Assembly: GCA_947497315.1 (NCBI GenBank) | Contig: CANMFX010000002.1 | Location: 62,001 to 126,000, forward strand | Direction: 5' to 3' | Origin: an uncultured Sphingomonadaceae bacterium | GTDB taxonomy: Bacteria > Pseudomonadota > Alphaproteobacteria > Sphingomonadales > Sphingomonadaceae | DNA: 64,000 bases | Part shown: one piece after another, positions 39,388 to 48,670 of the stretch | Position numbering within the stretch: the first letter of the stretch is position 1 | Layout of the letters: each line of letters opens with the position of its first letter | Translations under genes and position numbers: made by a program | Notes under the pieces: model-generated | Seen by the model: only the letters and a program-made list of their open reading frames with translations | Database searches by the model: none | Told to the model about the DNA's origin: nothing

Positions 39388-39783
39388 ATGCTTGGCCGTT
39401 ACACTTATCTGCAAGTTGCGCTGGTTTTGTTCGGGGCGATATTCTGTCTCATCTATCCGCTTGCCCTGGTCTGGCCGTCGGGCTGGATGTGGCATGATGG
39501 CGCGCCTTATAGCTCGCATTATTATATGATGATCGTCGGGGTATATGCGACGCTGGGGGTCATGTTGATCCGCGCGGCATCCAATCCTGCCGCGCATCGC
39601 TCGCTCATCTGGTTCACGGTGTGGTCGAGCGTCGTCCATGCGGTCATCATGGCGGTGCAATCGCTGCAAAATCCGGAACATATGGGCCATATGCTCGGCG
39701 ATGTTCCAGCGCTGTTGCTGGTGGCCGTGGTCCTCGGTTTTCTGGTGCGCGGAACCGGAAATGAGAGTGTATCGACCGGTTGA
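39388..39783 (+). CDS. DUF6632 family membrane protein
   Basis: Inner-membrane protein of unknown function, 131 residues, GGGAGG before the ATG. Four hydrophobic segments: VALVLFGAIFCLIYPLALVW, YYMMIVGVYATLGVMLI, IWFTVWSSVVHAVIMAVQSL and ALLLVAVVLGFLVRG, with the conserved MWHDGAPYSSHYYMMI and PEHMGHMLGDV loops of the family. It lies between the cupin gene and the convergent diguanylate cyclase. Confidence 0.7.
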   Translation: MLGRYTYLQVALVLFGAIFCLIYPLALVWPSGWMWHDGAPYSSHYYMMIVGVYATLGVMLIRAASNPAAHRSLIWFTVWSSVVHAVIMAVQSLQNPEHMGHMLGDVPALLLVAVVLGFLVRGTGNESVSTG

Positions 39784-39856
39784 CGGCTGACCTCGATAAA
39801 TTTGGTCTTGCCGTCATGCTATGTCCGGAGGTGGTCCGGATTGCACTGCAAGTGGC

Positions 39857-41053
39857 TTAGGCGGCGCGCGGTATACGAGGGGCTTTTCCGCCACCTTCTG
39901 ACACGCAGACAACCCGGTTGCGGCCCTGTTCTTTGGCTTCATACATCGCGCTATCCGCGCTCTTGAATGTCGATGAAAAGGCACTGGCGGGGCCATGTGC
40001 TACGCCCAGCGAGCCGGTGACCCGCAGCCGCGCAGGCCAGTCCTGATGCGTCAGTTTCGCAACCGCAGCGCACAATCGTTGCGCGATATCATCAGCACCG
40101 GTTTCGCAGCCGGGCAGGGCGATAATAAACTCCTCCCCGCCCCAGCGTGCCGCCAGAGCACCGGGTGCCGCTTCGTCTAGTGTTTCGCGGATACAGACGC
40201 TGACCGCGGCAATCACTTCGTCACCCTGTCCGTGGCCATAGCTGTCGTTGATCTGCTTGAAATGGTCGATATCGAGCAGGATCAGCGGCGTCTGCATGTC
40301 TCCAAGTTCTCCAATACGATCTTGCAGGGCGGAGCGGTTTAACAAACTGGTCAGGCTGTCATGACGCGACAACCAGGACGTGCGCCGCAGCTCTTCCGCC
40401 AGTCGCTGGCTCAGTCGTTCCACCTCGATACCGTCGCGGCAGCTTTTATGGGCCTGAAAATTGACCGCCTTGGCAATGATGAATAGCGCGACGCACATGA
40501 AGATGAGCGCCATCTGGGCAAAGCTGCTGAAATCCTTGTCGAACAGCAATATGCCCGCGATGCCCGCAGCAGTAAATCCGCTGAGCAGCGGAAAGGCAAT
40601 GCCGGCAATCGGTGCCGCGAGCAGGATGGATACAACCATCGTCACCAATATCGTGACCCAGGTGGTCAGCACCGCATCCGACCCGCCGATAAGTGTCCCG
40701 ACATCCAGCATCATCGCGGCCCATATGATGCCGCTGGATGCCTCTGCCATCATCCACAGGTTTTTGCGAATTGTTGTGCTCTTGCCGGTTTCGATCGCGC
40801 GGCGCAGCCATTGGGACGAAGCGGCGATGGCCAGCTGCGTCAATAGCTGCAGGCCCAGAAATATCCAAAGGGCGCTGTTGCTGGTCTGGCTTGCTATCCA
40901 TCCGATCACTCCGACGGGGATGATGACGCTCAGCTGCCCGGCAATCCGCCGCTCAAGACCGTCGATCAGCAGTTTGTGCGAGACTTCCGTCTTATCAATA
41001 GCGGAAATGTCCGGCGCGCCGGTATAGCTGTCCTGATAAGCGGCGTCCGCCAT
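39857..41053 (-). CDS. Membrane-bound diguanylate cyclase (GGDEF domain)
   Basis: Makes c-di-GMP from two GTP. The 398-residue protein has about six membrane helices in residues 40-200, a linker, then a GGDEF domain starting HDSLTSLLNRSAL with ILLDIDHFKQINDSYGHGQGDEV and the active-site GGEEF at residues 305-309. The RxxD inhibitory site expected five residues before GGEEF is absent (EAAPGALAARW), so product inhibition at an I-site is unlikely. The N-terminal sensor is not a family I recognise. Confidence 0.93.
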   Translation of the reverse strand: MADAAYQDSYTGAPDISAIDKTEVSHKLLIDGLERRIAGQLSVIIPVGVIGWIASQTSNSALWIFLGLQLLTQLAIAASSQWLRRAIETGKSTTIRKNLWMMAEASSGIIWAAMMLDVGTLIGGSDAVLTTWVTILVTMVVSILLAAPIAGIAFPLLSGFTAAGIAGILLFDKDFSSFAQMALIFMCVALFIIAKAVNFQAHKSCRDGIEVERLSQRLAEELRRTSWLSRHDSLTSLLNRSALQDRIGELGDMQTPLILLDIDHFKQINDSYGHGQGDEVIAAVSVCIRETLDEAAPGALAARWGGEEFIIALPGCETGADDIAQRLCAAVAKLTHQDWPARLRVTGSLGVAHGPASAFSSTFKSADSAMYEAKEQGRNRVVCVSEGGGKAPRIPRAA

Positions 41054-41197
41054 TCCATCCCCCTGATGAATTGGAAACAGACATATGAGTTTTTGGATAA
41101 CAGATTGTTAATGGACGGAAAAACAACGTGTTTGCAGGATGAAAGAGGTGACGGAACGTGCTTCCCCAAGCCGGTTCATATTTGCTAGGGTCCTGAC

Positions 41198-42115
41198 ATG
41201 GCCCAAATATCTGACACACCGCTGATCATCGAAGTTTCGCTCAACGGATCGGTTAAGCCAGAGCAGAATCCTCACGTTCCTTATGAGGATGACGATATTG
41301 TCGCGCAGGCGGTCGCCTGTATGGAGGCGGGGGCGGCGCTGGTGCATAATCATACGCGCGATCCGGTCTTTGGCGGCACCGGTGTGATGAATGCAGAAGA
41401 CTATGCCCGGCCGTGGCGCAAGCTGTTAAAGCTGCGCCCTGATGCCATTCTCACCCCGACCATGCCGGGCAAGGAGGGCGTGCCGGTCGAAGAGCGCTAT
41501 GCCCATATCGAGGCGATGGCGCAGGAGGGTCTGATCGCGCAGGGCCTCTGTGATCCGGGTAGTTTCAATGTCTCGGTTGCGGGTGAGGATGGTGCCTTTG
41601 CGCCGACCAATCTGATCTATCGCAATGACATGCAGGACAGCTATTACTATGTCGAGGCGTGCCGACGACTGAAGTTGGGGATGAGCATTTCAATTTTTGA
41701 ACCCGGCTTCGTCAAGTTCATCATGTCACTGCACCGCGCCGGTAAGTTGCCGCCGGGCGGGATTATGAAATTCTATTTCGGTGCGGATGACCAGCCCTTT
41801 GGCCTGCCGCCGACGGCGACCGCACTCGATGCCTATCTCGAGATGATCGAAGGCAGCGGCCTGCCATGGCTGGTGTCGAGCTTTGGCGATGATTGTGTTG
41901 GTTGCGGTCTGGCGGAAGCGGCAATCGTGCGCGGTGGCCATGTGCAAGTCGGGATCGAACCCTATGGGGGCTCGCGCACGCCGAAAAATGTCGATTTGGT
42001 GCGTGAAGTCGTCGAACTGGCACAGCGGTTGGGCCGACCGATTGCAACGCCGCAGCAGGCGGCGAAGATCATGAATTTGCCAACCTATCCGGCGCCGTTT
42101 GAGGCGGTATCCTGA
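41198..42115 (+). CDS. BKACE-family beta-keto acid cleavage enzyme
   Basis: Zinc enzyme that condenses a beta-keto acid with acetyl-CoA and splits off acetoacetate, as in 3-keto-5-aminohexanoate cleavage. The 305 residues include the metal histidines in ALVHNHTRD (His50, His52), the barrel motif FGDDCVGCGLAEAAI, and GGHVQVGIEPYGGSRTPKN with the metal-binding Glu. The substrate varies widely in this family. A lipoprotein gene and a racemase-like gene follow closely, possibly in one operon. Confidence 0.9.
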   Translation: MAQISDTPLIIEVSLNGSVKPEQNPHVPYEDDDIVAQAVACMEAGAALVHNHTRDPVFGGTGVMNAEDYARPWRKLLKLRPDAILTPTMPGKEGVPVEERYAHIEAMAQEGLIAQGLCDPGSFNVSVAGEDGAFAPTNLIYRNDMQDSYYYVEACRRLKLGMSISIFEPGFVKFIMSLHRAGKLPPGGIMKFYFGADDQPFGLPPTATALDAYLEMIEGSGLPWLVSSFGDDCVGCGLAEAAIVRGGHVQVGIEPYGGSRTPKNVDLVREVVELAQRLGRPIATPQQAAKIMNLPTYPAPFEAVS

Positions 42116-42138
42116 TCATTTCAGGGAGATAGCGAGCC

Positions 42139-42534
42139 ATGATCCACCCTCTGCATTTTTCCATCACCGCAGCAGCCTTTTTGGCTCTTGGTGCCTGTGC
42201 TGCTGGCGGCGTTTCAAACAACGCACTGCCATCGAACGCTACCGTAGAGGCAGAACAGCGTCAGCGCGTCACCCTTATCGGATTTGATTGCGGCGATAAC
42301 TGCTATCTCCACTATCGCCCGTTTGGCCAGTTTGATGGCGATTTCCAGACCGCGTTGTGCAGCGTCGGTCCGTGCAGCGAATGGTTCGAGGAACAGGCGA
42401 TGGGTGCACAATATGTCGCGCGAACCGCCATCATTTCCCTTGGCACGGGGAAGCAATATGATGGCGGCGGCAACGTGATGAGCGACGATTTTCCTGCGAT
42501 TAAGTCAATGATATTGGAACCAGCATCACAATGA
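42139..42534 (+). CDS. Hypothetical lipoprotein
   Basis: A 131-residue exported protein with lipobox ALGAC (lipidated Cys20). Cysteine pairs in DCGDNCYLHY and CSVGPCSEWF suggest disulfides in the periplasm. No family recognised. GGGAGATAGCGAGCC precedes the ATG. Its end overlaps the next start by 4 bp, so it is co-translated with the racemase-like gene. The last residues are LEPASQ, encoded by GATATTGGAACCAGC, which also occurs at the end of the gene at 34445-34669. Confidence 0.65.
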   Translation: MIHPLHFSITAAAFLALGACAAGGVSNNALPSNATVEAEQRQRVTLIGFDCGDNCYLHYRPFGQFDGDFQTALCSVGPCSEWFEEQAMGAQYVARTAIISLGTGKQYDGGGNVMSDDFPAIKSMILEPASQ

Positions 42535-43262
42535 GCGAACCATTGCATATCGGTATATTGGCCCACAGCGCGGAAGGCGCCACACTGTCTTACCGGACAG
42601 TGTGGCAGGAGGGTGTGCGAAAAATGGGCGCGCACGAGCATCCGCGGATCACAATGAGCGGCGGGGCGATGGCACCGACGCTTGATCTCTGGGAGCGCGG
42701 CGATCTCGCGGCGCTGCGGCAGATTTTCTGCGAAGACGTTGGGCGGTTGGCCGCGGCGGGGGCAGATTTCTTTATCCTACCTGACAATACCGCGCATATT
42801 GCGCTGGAACAGCCGGGTCCGGATTTCTCTATCCCCGGCCTCCACATCGCTGAAGTTGTGGCGGCACAGGCTGAGGCGGACGGACGGCGGCATATTGGCG
42901 TGCTCGGCACCAATTGGACGATGGAAGGTCCCGTGTACAAGGGCGCGCTGACTCGCAGATCGCTCGAGCGCTCCATCCCGGCTACCGAGGACCGCGAGAT
43001 TATTCACAACGCGATTTTCGACGAACTTTGCCTCGGCGATTTCCGTCCAGAGACCCGCGCGGAGTTTATTCGGATCATTGGTGATCTGAAACAAAAGGGC
43101 TGCGACGCTGTCGCACTCGTCTGCACGGAAATCCCGCTACTAATTACGGACGAGGTGTCGCCACTGCCAATATTGGATAGCACGCGGCTGCAGGCCAAGT
43201 CAGCGGTGGCGGTGGCGCTGGGCGAGCTTTCGATGCCAACCTGGCGGGGTGGAGCGGTTTGA
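42531..43262 (+). CDS. Aspartate/glutamate racemase-family protein with one catalytic Cys changed
   Basis: Asp/Glu racemase-superfamily fold, 243 residues (LHIGILAHSAEGATLSYRT start). Classical racemases use two cysteines. The first, in the CNTAH loop, is here PDNTAH, with Asp85 in place of Cys. The second is kept as Cys198 in ALVCTEIPLLI. It may act as a decarboxylase, isomerase or one-base enzyme instead of a racemase. It shares a 4-bp overlap with the lipoprotein gene and follows the BKACE gene. Confidence 0.85.
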   Translation: MSEPLHIGILAHSAEGATLSYRTVWQEGVRKMGAHEHPRITMSGGAMAPTLDLWERGDLAALRQIFCEDVGRLAAAGADFFILPDNTAHIALEQPGPDFSIPGLHIAEVVAAQAEADGRRHIGVLGTNWTMEGPVYKGALTRRSLERSIPATEDREIIHNAIFDELCLGDFRPETRAEFIRIIGDLKQKGCDAVALVCTEIPLLITDEVSPLPILDSTRLQAKSAVAVALGELSMPTWRGGAV

Positions 43263-43265
43263 GTT

Positions 43266-43291
43266 CACTTTTCTGCTTTGCGCCAAAAGTG
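43266..43291. terminator. Possible stem-loop between convergent genes
   Basis: CACTTTT and AAAAGTG can pair around a 12-nt loop just after the racemase-like gene, which converges with ppc. Weak stem and no clear T-run. Confidence 0.3.
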
Positions 43292-43360
43292 GAGATTTGT
43301 TTGCCGACATAGGCCCGATTGTTCAGGAAAACGCGGTTCTCGATTTTTAGCTATGGCCGT

Positions 43361-46078
43361 TTAACCGCTATTTCTTAAAGCCGTTGCAATAGCATTGAGC
43401 GACAATTGTATCCCTTCACCAATACGCGGATCATCTTCACCAGCACGAAGGCGTTTCATGAGTTCGATCTGCAGGTGGTTAAGCGGTTCGATATAGGGCA
43501 AGCGTAGTTCGATGCTGTTGAACAGGGATGGATTTTTCGCCAGCAAATGAGGCTGGCCAGTGATTTCCAGCAATATATCACGGGTTTGTTCCCAGCTTGA
43601 CCGGATGCGATTGAAATAGCCCTCGCGCATGGCTTTGTCTTCTACCAGTTCAGCGTAACGTGCCGCGATACCCATGTCAGATTTGGCGAGAACCATTTCC
43701 ATATTGGACAGGCTCGCCTGAAAAAATGGCCAGCTTTGCGCCATGTCTTTCAATTTTTCGACATCGTCAAAACCATTCAGCGCCTGTCCGACACCAAACC
43801 AGCCTGGCAGCATCACGCGGGCTTGTGCCCAGCTGAAGACCCAGGGAATGGCCCGCAAATCCTCTATCTTGTCGCTTTTCGTTCGACTGGCGGGGCGTGA
43901 TCCTATTTTGAGCTTCGCAATTTCAGTGAGCGGTGTCATCTGGCGAAAGAAGGTCCGGAAACTGTCATTGCCGTAAACCAGATCACGATATTCGGTGAAG
44001 GCGGCCCGCGAAATCTCGTTCATCGCATCGGCAAAGCCGGTTTGGACTTTTTGGTCCGAAGGATCTGGTTCTAGCGAGCGGAGCAAGACCGCCGAAGTCA
44101 TGGCTTCCAGATTGGTCTCTGCGACGCCCATCGCACCATATTTGGCGGCAATAACTTCTCCCTGTTCGGTAATACGGATGCGACCATCGACCGTACCTTT
44201 CGGCTGCGCCTTAATCGCGCCAAAGGCTGAGCCGCCACCACGCCCAACAGCGCCGCCACGGCCGTGAAAGAGCTGCATCTTCACGCCAGCATTCTCGAAA
44301 ACGGGGGTTAGCGCCTGACTGGCTTTGAACAGGCTCCAGGTAGAGGTCAAATACCCGCCATCCTTGTTGCTGTCGGAATAGCCGATCATCACTTCCTGTG
44401 CACCACGTGCGCGAGTGAGGCCGTGCATTTCCGAGAGGGCAAAAAAGTCGGTCATGACCTGCGGCGCGTTTTCCAGATCGGCTACAGTCTCAAACAGCGG
44501 CACAGCCATGATGGGGCAGGTGGGGGCTGCCTTTTCATCCGCAGATGCGCGGTAAAGGCCAGCCTCCATAAGGAGAACATAGACTTCCAGAATATCGGAT
44601 ACGGTTTCGCCGTTGCTGATGTTGTAATTGACAATGACTTCCGGGCCATATTGATCATGGGCTTCGGCGGCCGCGCGTAAAATCGAAAGCTCCTTGGCTG
44701 TCTCTTCGCTATAGTTGATCCATGGGCTCACCAAAGGCCGGTTGTTTGTGAGTTCCTGCCTCAGGATGTCAACGCGCTTGTCTTCGTCGAGTGAGAGATA
44801 GTCGGCCTCAACGCCGGCTTCGGAGAGCAATTCAGCGACGACGCGCTCATGAATGCGGCTATTCTGCCGCATGTCGAGTGTAGCGAGGTGAAAACCGAAT
44901 AGCTCCACGGTTCTGATCAGGCGCCCTAATGCTCCTGATGTTGCAAATACGCCTTTGCCACCGGAGCGCAGACCATGAGCGAGTGTGACAAGATCCTCGC
45001 GCAATTGCTGGGGATTGTCATAAGGTTTGGCCACTATGGGTGATGGGCGCCCGGGAACATGACCGCAGAGTTTCAGATGAGTGGCGGACAGACGGGCATA
45101 GATGCCGGACAGCGCACGGCGATAGGGTTCGTCCTTGCGACTTGGCGCATCATCACCACTAGCCTCGGCGAGGGTGATTACTTCATCTGGCACATCTGCC
45201 AGTTCGGTTGAAATGCTGAGTTCAGCACCCATGGCATGGATGCGCGCAAGATAGTAGCCGATAACCGTTTCTGCGGCCCGCGACAAAGCCTCGCGCATGG
45301 CATCGGCGTCGACAAAGGGATTGCCATCGCGGTCGCCGCCGATCCAGCTGCCGAGCTTCAGGAAATTGGGAAGACGGGCGCCCAGCACCTTTTCCCATTT
45401 GCCATAAAGTTTGGGTAATACAGGAAGGAAAACATCCCGCATGTAGCTTTGCGAGATCTGCACCTCATCGGTCACAAACAGGCGTTCGCGGCGCAGTGGC
45501 CGGGTCTGCCAAAGCAGTGCGATTTGCCGCATGATTGCTTCATCGAGCACGTCGCCTTCGGGTGTATTGTCGGCCCCGGCATCTTTCATCAGCAACAACT
45601 CGGCAATTCTTGCCTTGTGGTCGATCATGCTCTTGCGCCGTACCTCTGTGGGGTGAGCGGTCAGCACGGGAGCAATCAAAGCGTCGTCAAGTAGCGCCAG
45701 TATCGCCTTTTCGTCCACACCTTCATTGGCCAATTTTTTAACTGCTTCGGCAACGCTCGCGCCTTCTTCTGCCGCAACGCCCTGGCGGTCCTCGGCAAGA
45801 TTGGCGAGCAGCGAAAAGAGCATGAAACCCCGGACAAAGGCGGTGGTTTCATCAAGCGATAGTGCATCCAGACCCGGATCAATCGCATCTGCATCTGCCA
45901 GTCCGCGATGCCGGTCCACGCTGGTGGAGCGGATATATTCGGTTCGGCGGTAGAGTTCCTCCCCGCCATAGGAACGGATCACATCGCCCAGCAATTTGCC
46001 GAGATATTTAATGTCAGGGTTTTGGCGAACAACCAATGACGGTGTTGCCGATGAATCTTTGGGGAGGGTATCGGTCAT
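43361..46078 (-). CDS. ppc: Phosphoenolpyruvate carboxylase
   Basis: Adds bicarbonate to PEP to make oxaloacetate and refill the TCA cycle. About 905 residues from ATG 46078; a GTG at 46093 is an alternative, and neither has a clear ribosome site. Catalytic marks are VLTAHPTEVRRKS, SWIGGDRDGNPFVD, GYSDSNKDGGYLTS and the FHGRGGAVGRGGGSA glycine loop. Length and motifs match the bacterial enzyme. The HNH gene lies 51 bp upstream on the same strand. Confidence 0.97.
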   Translation of the reverse strand: MTDTLPKDSSATPSLVVRQNPDIKYLGKLLGDVIRSYGGEELYRRTEYIRSTSVDRHRGLADADAIDPGLDALSLDETTAFVRGFMLFSLLANLAEDRQGVAAEEGASVAEAVKKLANEGVDEKAILALLDDALIAPVLTAHPTEVRRKSMIDHKARIAELLLMKDAGADNTPEGDVLDEAIMRQIALLWQTRPLRRERLFVTDEVQISQSYMRDVFLPVLPKLYGKWEKVLGARLPNFLKLGSWIGGDRDGNPFVDADAMREALSRAAETVIGYYLARIHAMGAELSISTELADVPDEVITLAEASGDDAPSRKDEPYRRALSGIYARLSATHLKLCGHVPGRPSPIVAKPYDNPQQLREDLVTLAHGLRSGGKGVFATSGALGRLIRTVELFGFHLATLDMRQNSRIHERVVAELLSEAGVEADYLSLDEDKRVDILRQELTNNRPLVSPWINYSEETAKELSILRAAAEAHDQYGPEVIVNYNISNGETVSDILEVYVLLMEAGLYRASADEKAAPTCPIMAVPLFETVADLENAPQVMTDFFALSEMHGLTRARGAQEVMIGYSDSNKDGGYLTSTWSLFKASQALTPVFENAGVKMQLFHGRGGAVGRGGGSAFGAIKAQPKGTVDGRIRITEQGEVIAAKYGAMGVAETNLEAMTSAVLLRSLEPDPSDQKVQTGFADAMNEISRAAFTEYRDLVYGNDSFRTFFRQMTPLTEIAKLKIGSRPASRTKSDKIEDLRAIPWVFSWAQARVMLPGWFGVGQALNGFDDVEKLKDMAQSWPFFQASLSNMEMVLAKSDMGIAARYAELVEDKAMREGYFNRIRSSWEQTRDILLEITGQPHLLAKNPSLFNSIELRLPYIEPLNHLQIELMKRLRAGEDDPRIGEGIQLSLNAIATALRNSG

Positions 46079-46129
46079 GCCGCTTTGCTGCACTGCAGCG
46101 CAGGCAGGGTCAAGGTTTTCCTGCGGGAT

Positions 46130-46696
46130 TTATCCCTCCAGTTCAATATCCCAGTACAGCCAGTCATGCCATGTATCGTGGAGGAAATTAGGTGGGAAGG
46201 CGCGGCCATGTTCCTGCAGCTGCCAATTGGTCGGTTTGATCGGCCTGTTCGAAAGCTGCATATGCGCTTCTTTCGGCGTGCGGCCACCTTTTTTCAGGTT
46301 GCAGGGCAGGCAGGCCGTAGCCACATTTTCCCACGTCGTGCGGCCTTTTTGACGGCGCGGAATGACGTGGTCGAATGTCAAATTGTCGAGGCTGCCGCAA
46401 TATTGGCAAGAAAACTTGTCACGCAGGAACAGGTTAAACCGGGTGAAGGCTGGGTATTCCGACGGCTTTACATAGTTTTTCAGCGCAATCACGGACGGAA
46501 TCTTCATGTCGAGATTGGGGCTATGCACTTCGCGTTCATAGCTTGAGACAATATTTACCCGGTCCAGGAACACCGCCTTGATCGCGGTTTGCCAAGGCCA
46601 TAGGCTTAAGGGATAATAGGATAGCGGCGTATAGTCAGCGTTCAGCACCAGTGACGGGCAACTTTCGGGATGCCGCAACAGGTCGGGATGATACAT
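46130..46696 (-). CDS. HNH endonuclease family protein
   Basis: Zinc-containing HNH nuclease domain protein, 188 residues, common as a single housekeeping copy in alphaproteobacteria and of unclear role. Domain: CQYCG (first zinc pair), LTFDHVIPRRQKGRTTWEN (DH catalytic pair) and ACLPCNLKKGGRTP (second pair), at residues about 90-140. The N-terminus LVLNADYTPLSYYPLSLW is typical of this subgroup. It is divergent from gluQRS. Confidence 0.9.
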   Translation of the reverse strand: MYHPDLLRHPESCPSLVLNADYTPLSYYPLSLWPWQTAIKAVFLDRVNIVSSYEREVHSPNLDMKIPSVIALKNYVKPSEYPAFTRFNLFLRDKFSCQYCGSLDNLTFDHVIPRRQKGRTTWENVATACLPCNLKKGGRTPKEAHMQLSNRPIKPTNWQLQEHGRAFPPNFLHDTWHDWLYWDIELEG

Positions 46697-46793
46697 AGTC
46701 TAACTACTCCCTTAGTCTTTGACTGACTGCTCTTTATCCGCAAGAACATGACATGGTCATTACAACTGATATGCAAAGAACATTATCTGCCCT

Positions 46794-47684
46794 ATGACGT
46801 CAAGAGGGGATATTGGCCAAGATGTTGTGGTGCGCTTTGCGCCCAGCCCCAATGGCTTGTTGCATTTGGGGCATGCCTATGCCGCCTGTTTCGCCCATGA
46901 CTACGCACGCGAGAGGGATGGGAAGTTACTGCTACGGATCGAGGATATTGACGGTGGGCGCAGCAAGCCCGAATTTATTGACGCGATTTTTGCCGATTTG
47001 CGATGGTTGGGTCTCGATTGGGATGGAGAAGCAGTTTTCCAGTCCCGGCGGCTTGAGAGCTACACTGACGCGGCCGAGCGCCTGAAAAGAAAGAGTTTGC
47101 TATACCCTTGTTTTTGCACGCGATCATCCATGCGCGCTATCCAGGAAAAAGAAGGATTGGAGGAGGGGCCGGATGGCCCGATTTACCCCGGGACTTGTCG
47201 GGGTCTCGTCAGGGATGAGGTTGCCGAAAGACTTAATAGGGAACCGCATAGTTGGCGGCTTGATGTTAAAAAGGCGATCGATATGGTGGGTTATATAGGC
47301 TGGCATGACGAGCGTCGCGGGGATCAGATTGCTGATCCGGCGGCATTGGGAGACGTTGTGTTGATACCAAAGGATACGCCCGTCAGTTATCATTTGGCTG
47401 TGACATTGGATGATGCGCGTGACGGGATCACTCATGTCGTACGCGGGGAGGATCTATTTGCCTCGACCCATATACACAGACTGCTGCAATCCTTGATGGA
47501 TTTACCGGTTCCCAGCTACGTTCATCACCCGATTTTACTTGATGAAACAGGGGTAAAGTTGTCGAAAAGCCTAGACTCTGCATCTTTGGCCGTATTGCGA
47601 GAAGCAGGCACGGATGGTTACCTGTTAGCCGATAAATTACGAAAAAATATTTTCCCGGTTGGAATAACTTTATCAAAGGGGTAA
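46794..47684 (+). CDS. gluQ: Glutamyl-Q tRNA(Asp) synthetase
   Basis: Truncated glutamyl-tRNA synthetase homologue that attaches glutamate to queuosine in tRNA(Asp). It has 296 residues and lacks the anticodon-binding domain. The HIGH motif is APSPNGLLHLGHAYA, the KMSKS-type motif is VKLSKSLDS, and the zinc region is YPCFCTRSSM followed by TCRGL. The HIG1 gene begins 9 bp after it. Confidence 0.93.
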   Translation: MTSRGDIGQDVVVRFAPSPNGLLHLGHAYAACFAHDYARERDGKLLLRIEDIDGGRSKPEFIDAIFADLRWLGLDWDGEAVFQSRRLESYTDAAERLKRKSLLYPCFCTRSSMRAIQEKEGLEEGPDGPIYPGTCRGLVRDEVAERLNREPHSWRLDVKKAIDMVGYIGWHDERRGDQIADPAALGDVVLIPKDTPVSYHLAVTLDDARDGITHVVRGEDLFASTHIHRLLQSLMDLPVPSYVHHPILLDETGVKLSKSLDSASLAVLREAGTDGYLLADKLRKNIFPVGITLSKG

Positions 47685-47693
47685 TCAAAGAAT

Positions 47694-47924
47694 ATGAGTT
47701 ATGTACTGATCCTACTAATCTTGTTGGCAGCTGGCGCCGTTGTTTATGCTTTGGTCCGCGGTTTGATTGCTTTCGTCAATATGGAGCCGGAAGACGTTGA
47801 TGCTGATGGCGTGACGGCTTCGCACAAAAAACAGAATGAAATGATGTTCGCTCGGGTGAAATATCAGGCAATCGCAGTCATATTGGTTGCGCTGCTATTG
47901 TTGCTTGCCGGCGGTCAAAGCTAA
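47694..47924 (+). CDS. HIG1-domain twin transmembrane protein
   Basis: Small inner-membrane protein of 76 residues with two helices (YVLILLILLAAGAVVYALV and YQAIAVILVALLLLLA) and the HIG1 loop KKQNEMMFARVKYQ. Bacterial relatives are thought to associate with cytochrome oxidase. It lies between gluQRS and the adenosyltransferase gene with 9- and 11-bp gaps, so the three likely form an operon. Confidence 0.85.
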   Translation: MSYVLILLILLAAGAVVYALVRGLIAFVNMEPEDVDADGVTASHKKQNEMMFARVKYQAIAVILVALLLLLAGGQS

Positions 47925-47935
47925 GACCAGCCTTT

Positions 47936-48514
47936 ATGGTCAAGCTCAACAAAATCTACACAAAGACGGGCGATGACGGAACTACGGGGCTGGTCGATGG
48001 ATCACGCTTGGCCAAGAGCGATATACGCATGGCAGCCATTGGTGACGTTGATGAACTCAATAGTGCGTTGGGTGTAGCAATTTGCGAAGTTAGTGATGCG
48101 GCGTTGGTGCAGTCGCTCAAGTTGATTCAAAATGATTTGTTCGACCTTGGGGCTGATCTGGCAACGCCCGCTGGCGAGGGGGACGATTTCACACCATCGG
48201 ATATGGTCCTTCGGGTTACGCCATCACAGGTCGAGAGGCTCGAAAGCGAAATTGATAGGGTCAATGACAATCTTGATCCGCTGACCAGCTTTATTTTACC
48301 GGGTGGCAGTAAGACTGCCGCATCCATCCATCTGGCGCGCGCCGTTGCCCGGCGTGCAGAACGAACCGCCGTAGGTGCTGCACAGGCTATGGCCATCAAT
48401 CCGCAGGCCTTGGCCTACATCAACCGGCTATCGGATTATCTTTTCGTGCTCGGTCGGATGCTTAATGATGGCGGCAAAGCTGACATCTTGTGGGTTCCTG
48501 GGGCCTCACGCTGA
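47936..48514 (+). CDS. Cob(I)alamin adenosyltransferase, PduO type
   Basis: Transfers the adenosyl group of ATP to cob(I)alamin, making coenzyme B12. The 192 residues include the N-terminal ATP-binding KIYTKTGDDGTTGLVDG, and the conserved RAVARRAERTAV and YINRLSDYLFVLGRMLN helices. It ends the gluQRS-HIG1 run. The following 156 bp before egtB hold no evident gene. Confidence 0.95.
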   Translation: MVKLNKIYTKTGDDGTTGLVDGSRLAKSDIRMAAIGDVDELNSALGVAICEVSDAALVQSLKLIQNDLFDLGADLATPAGEGDDFTPSDMVLRVTPSQVERLESEIDRVNDNLDPLTSFILPGGSKTAASIHLARAVARRAERTAVGAAQAMAINPQALAYINRLSDYLFVLGRMLNDGGKADILWVPGASR

Positions 48515-48670
48515 AGGGGTTTTGTATCGCGTAAACGCACCGCAAGACATAAATTTGCAACCTGCTGGCGCAAATATAAGCGGTTGACCCTAATCTCGTT
48601 CGCTCTATGTTCTTAATACGCCCAATAAGCGGATGGAGTAGGAAAGATCGCAGGCCAAGCCGAAACTATC

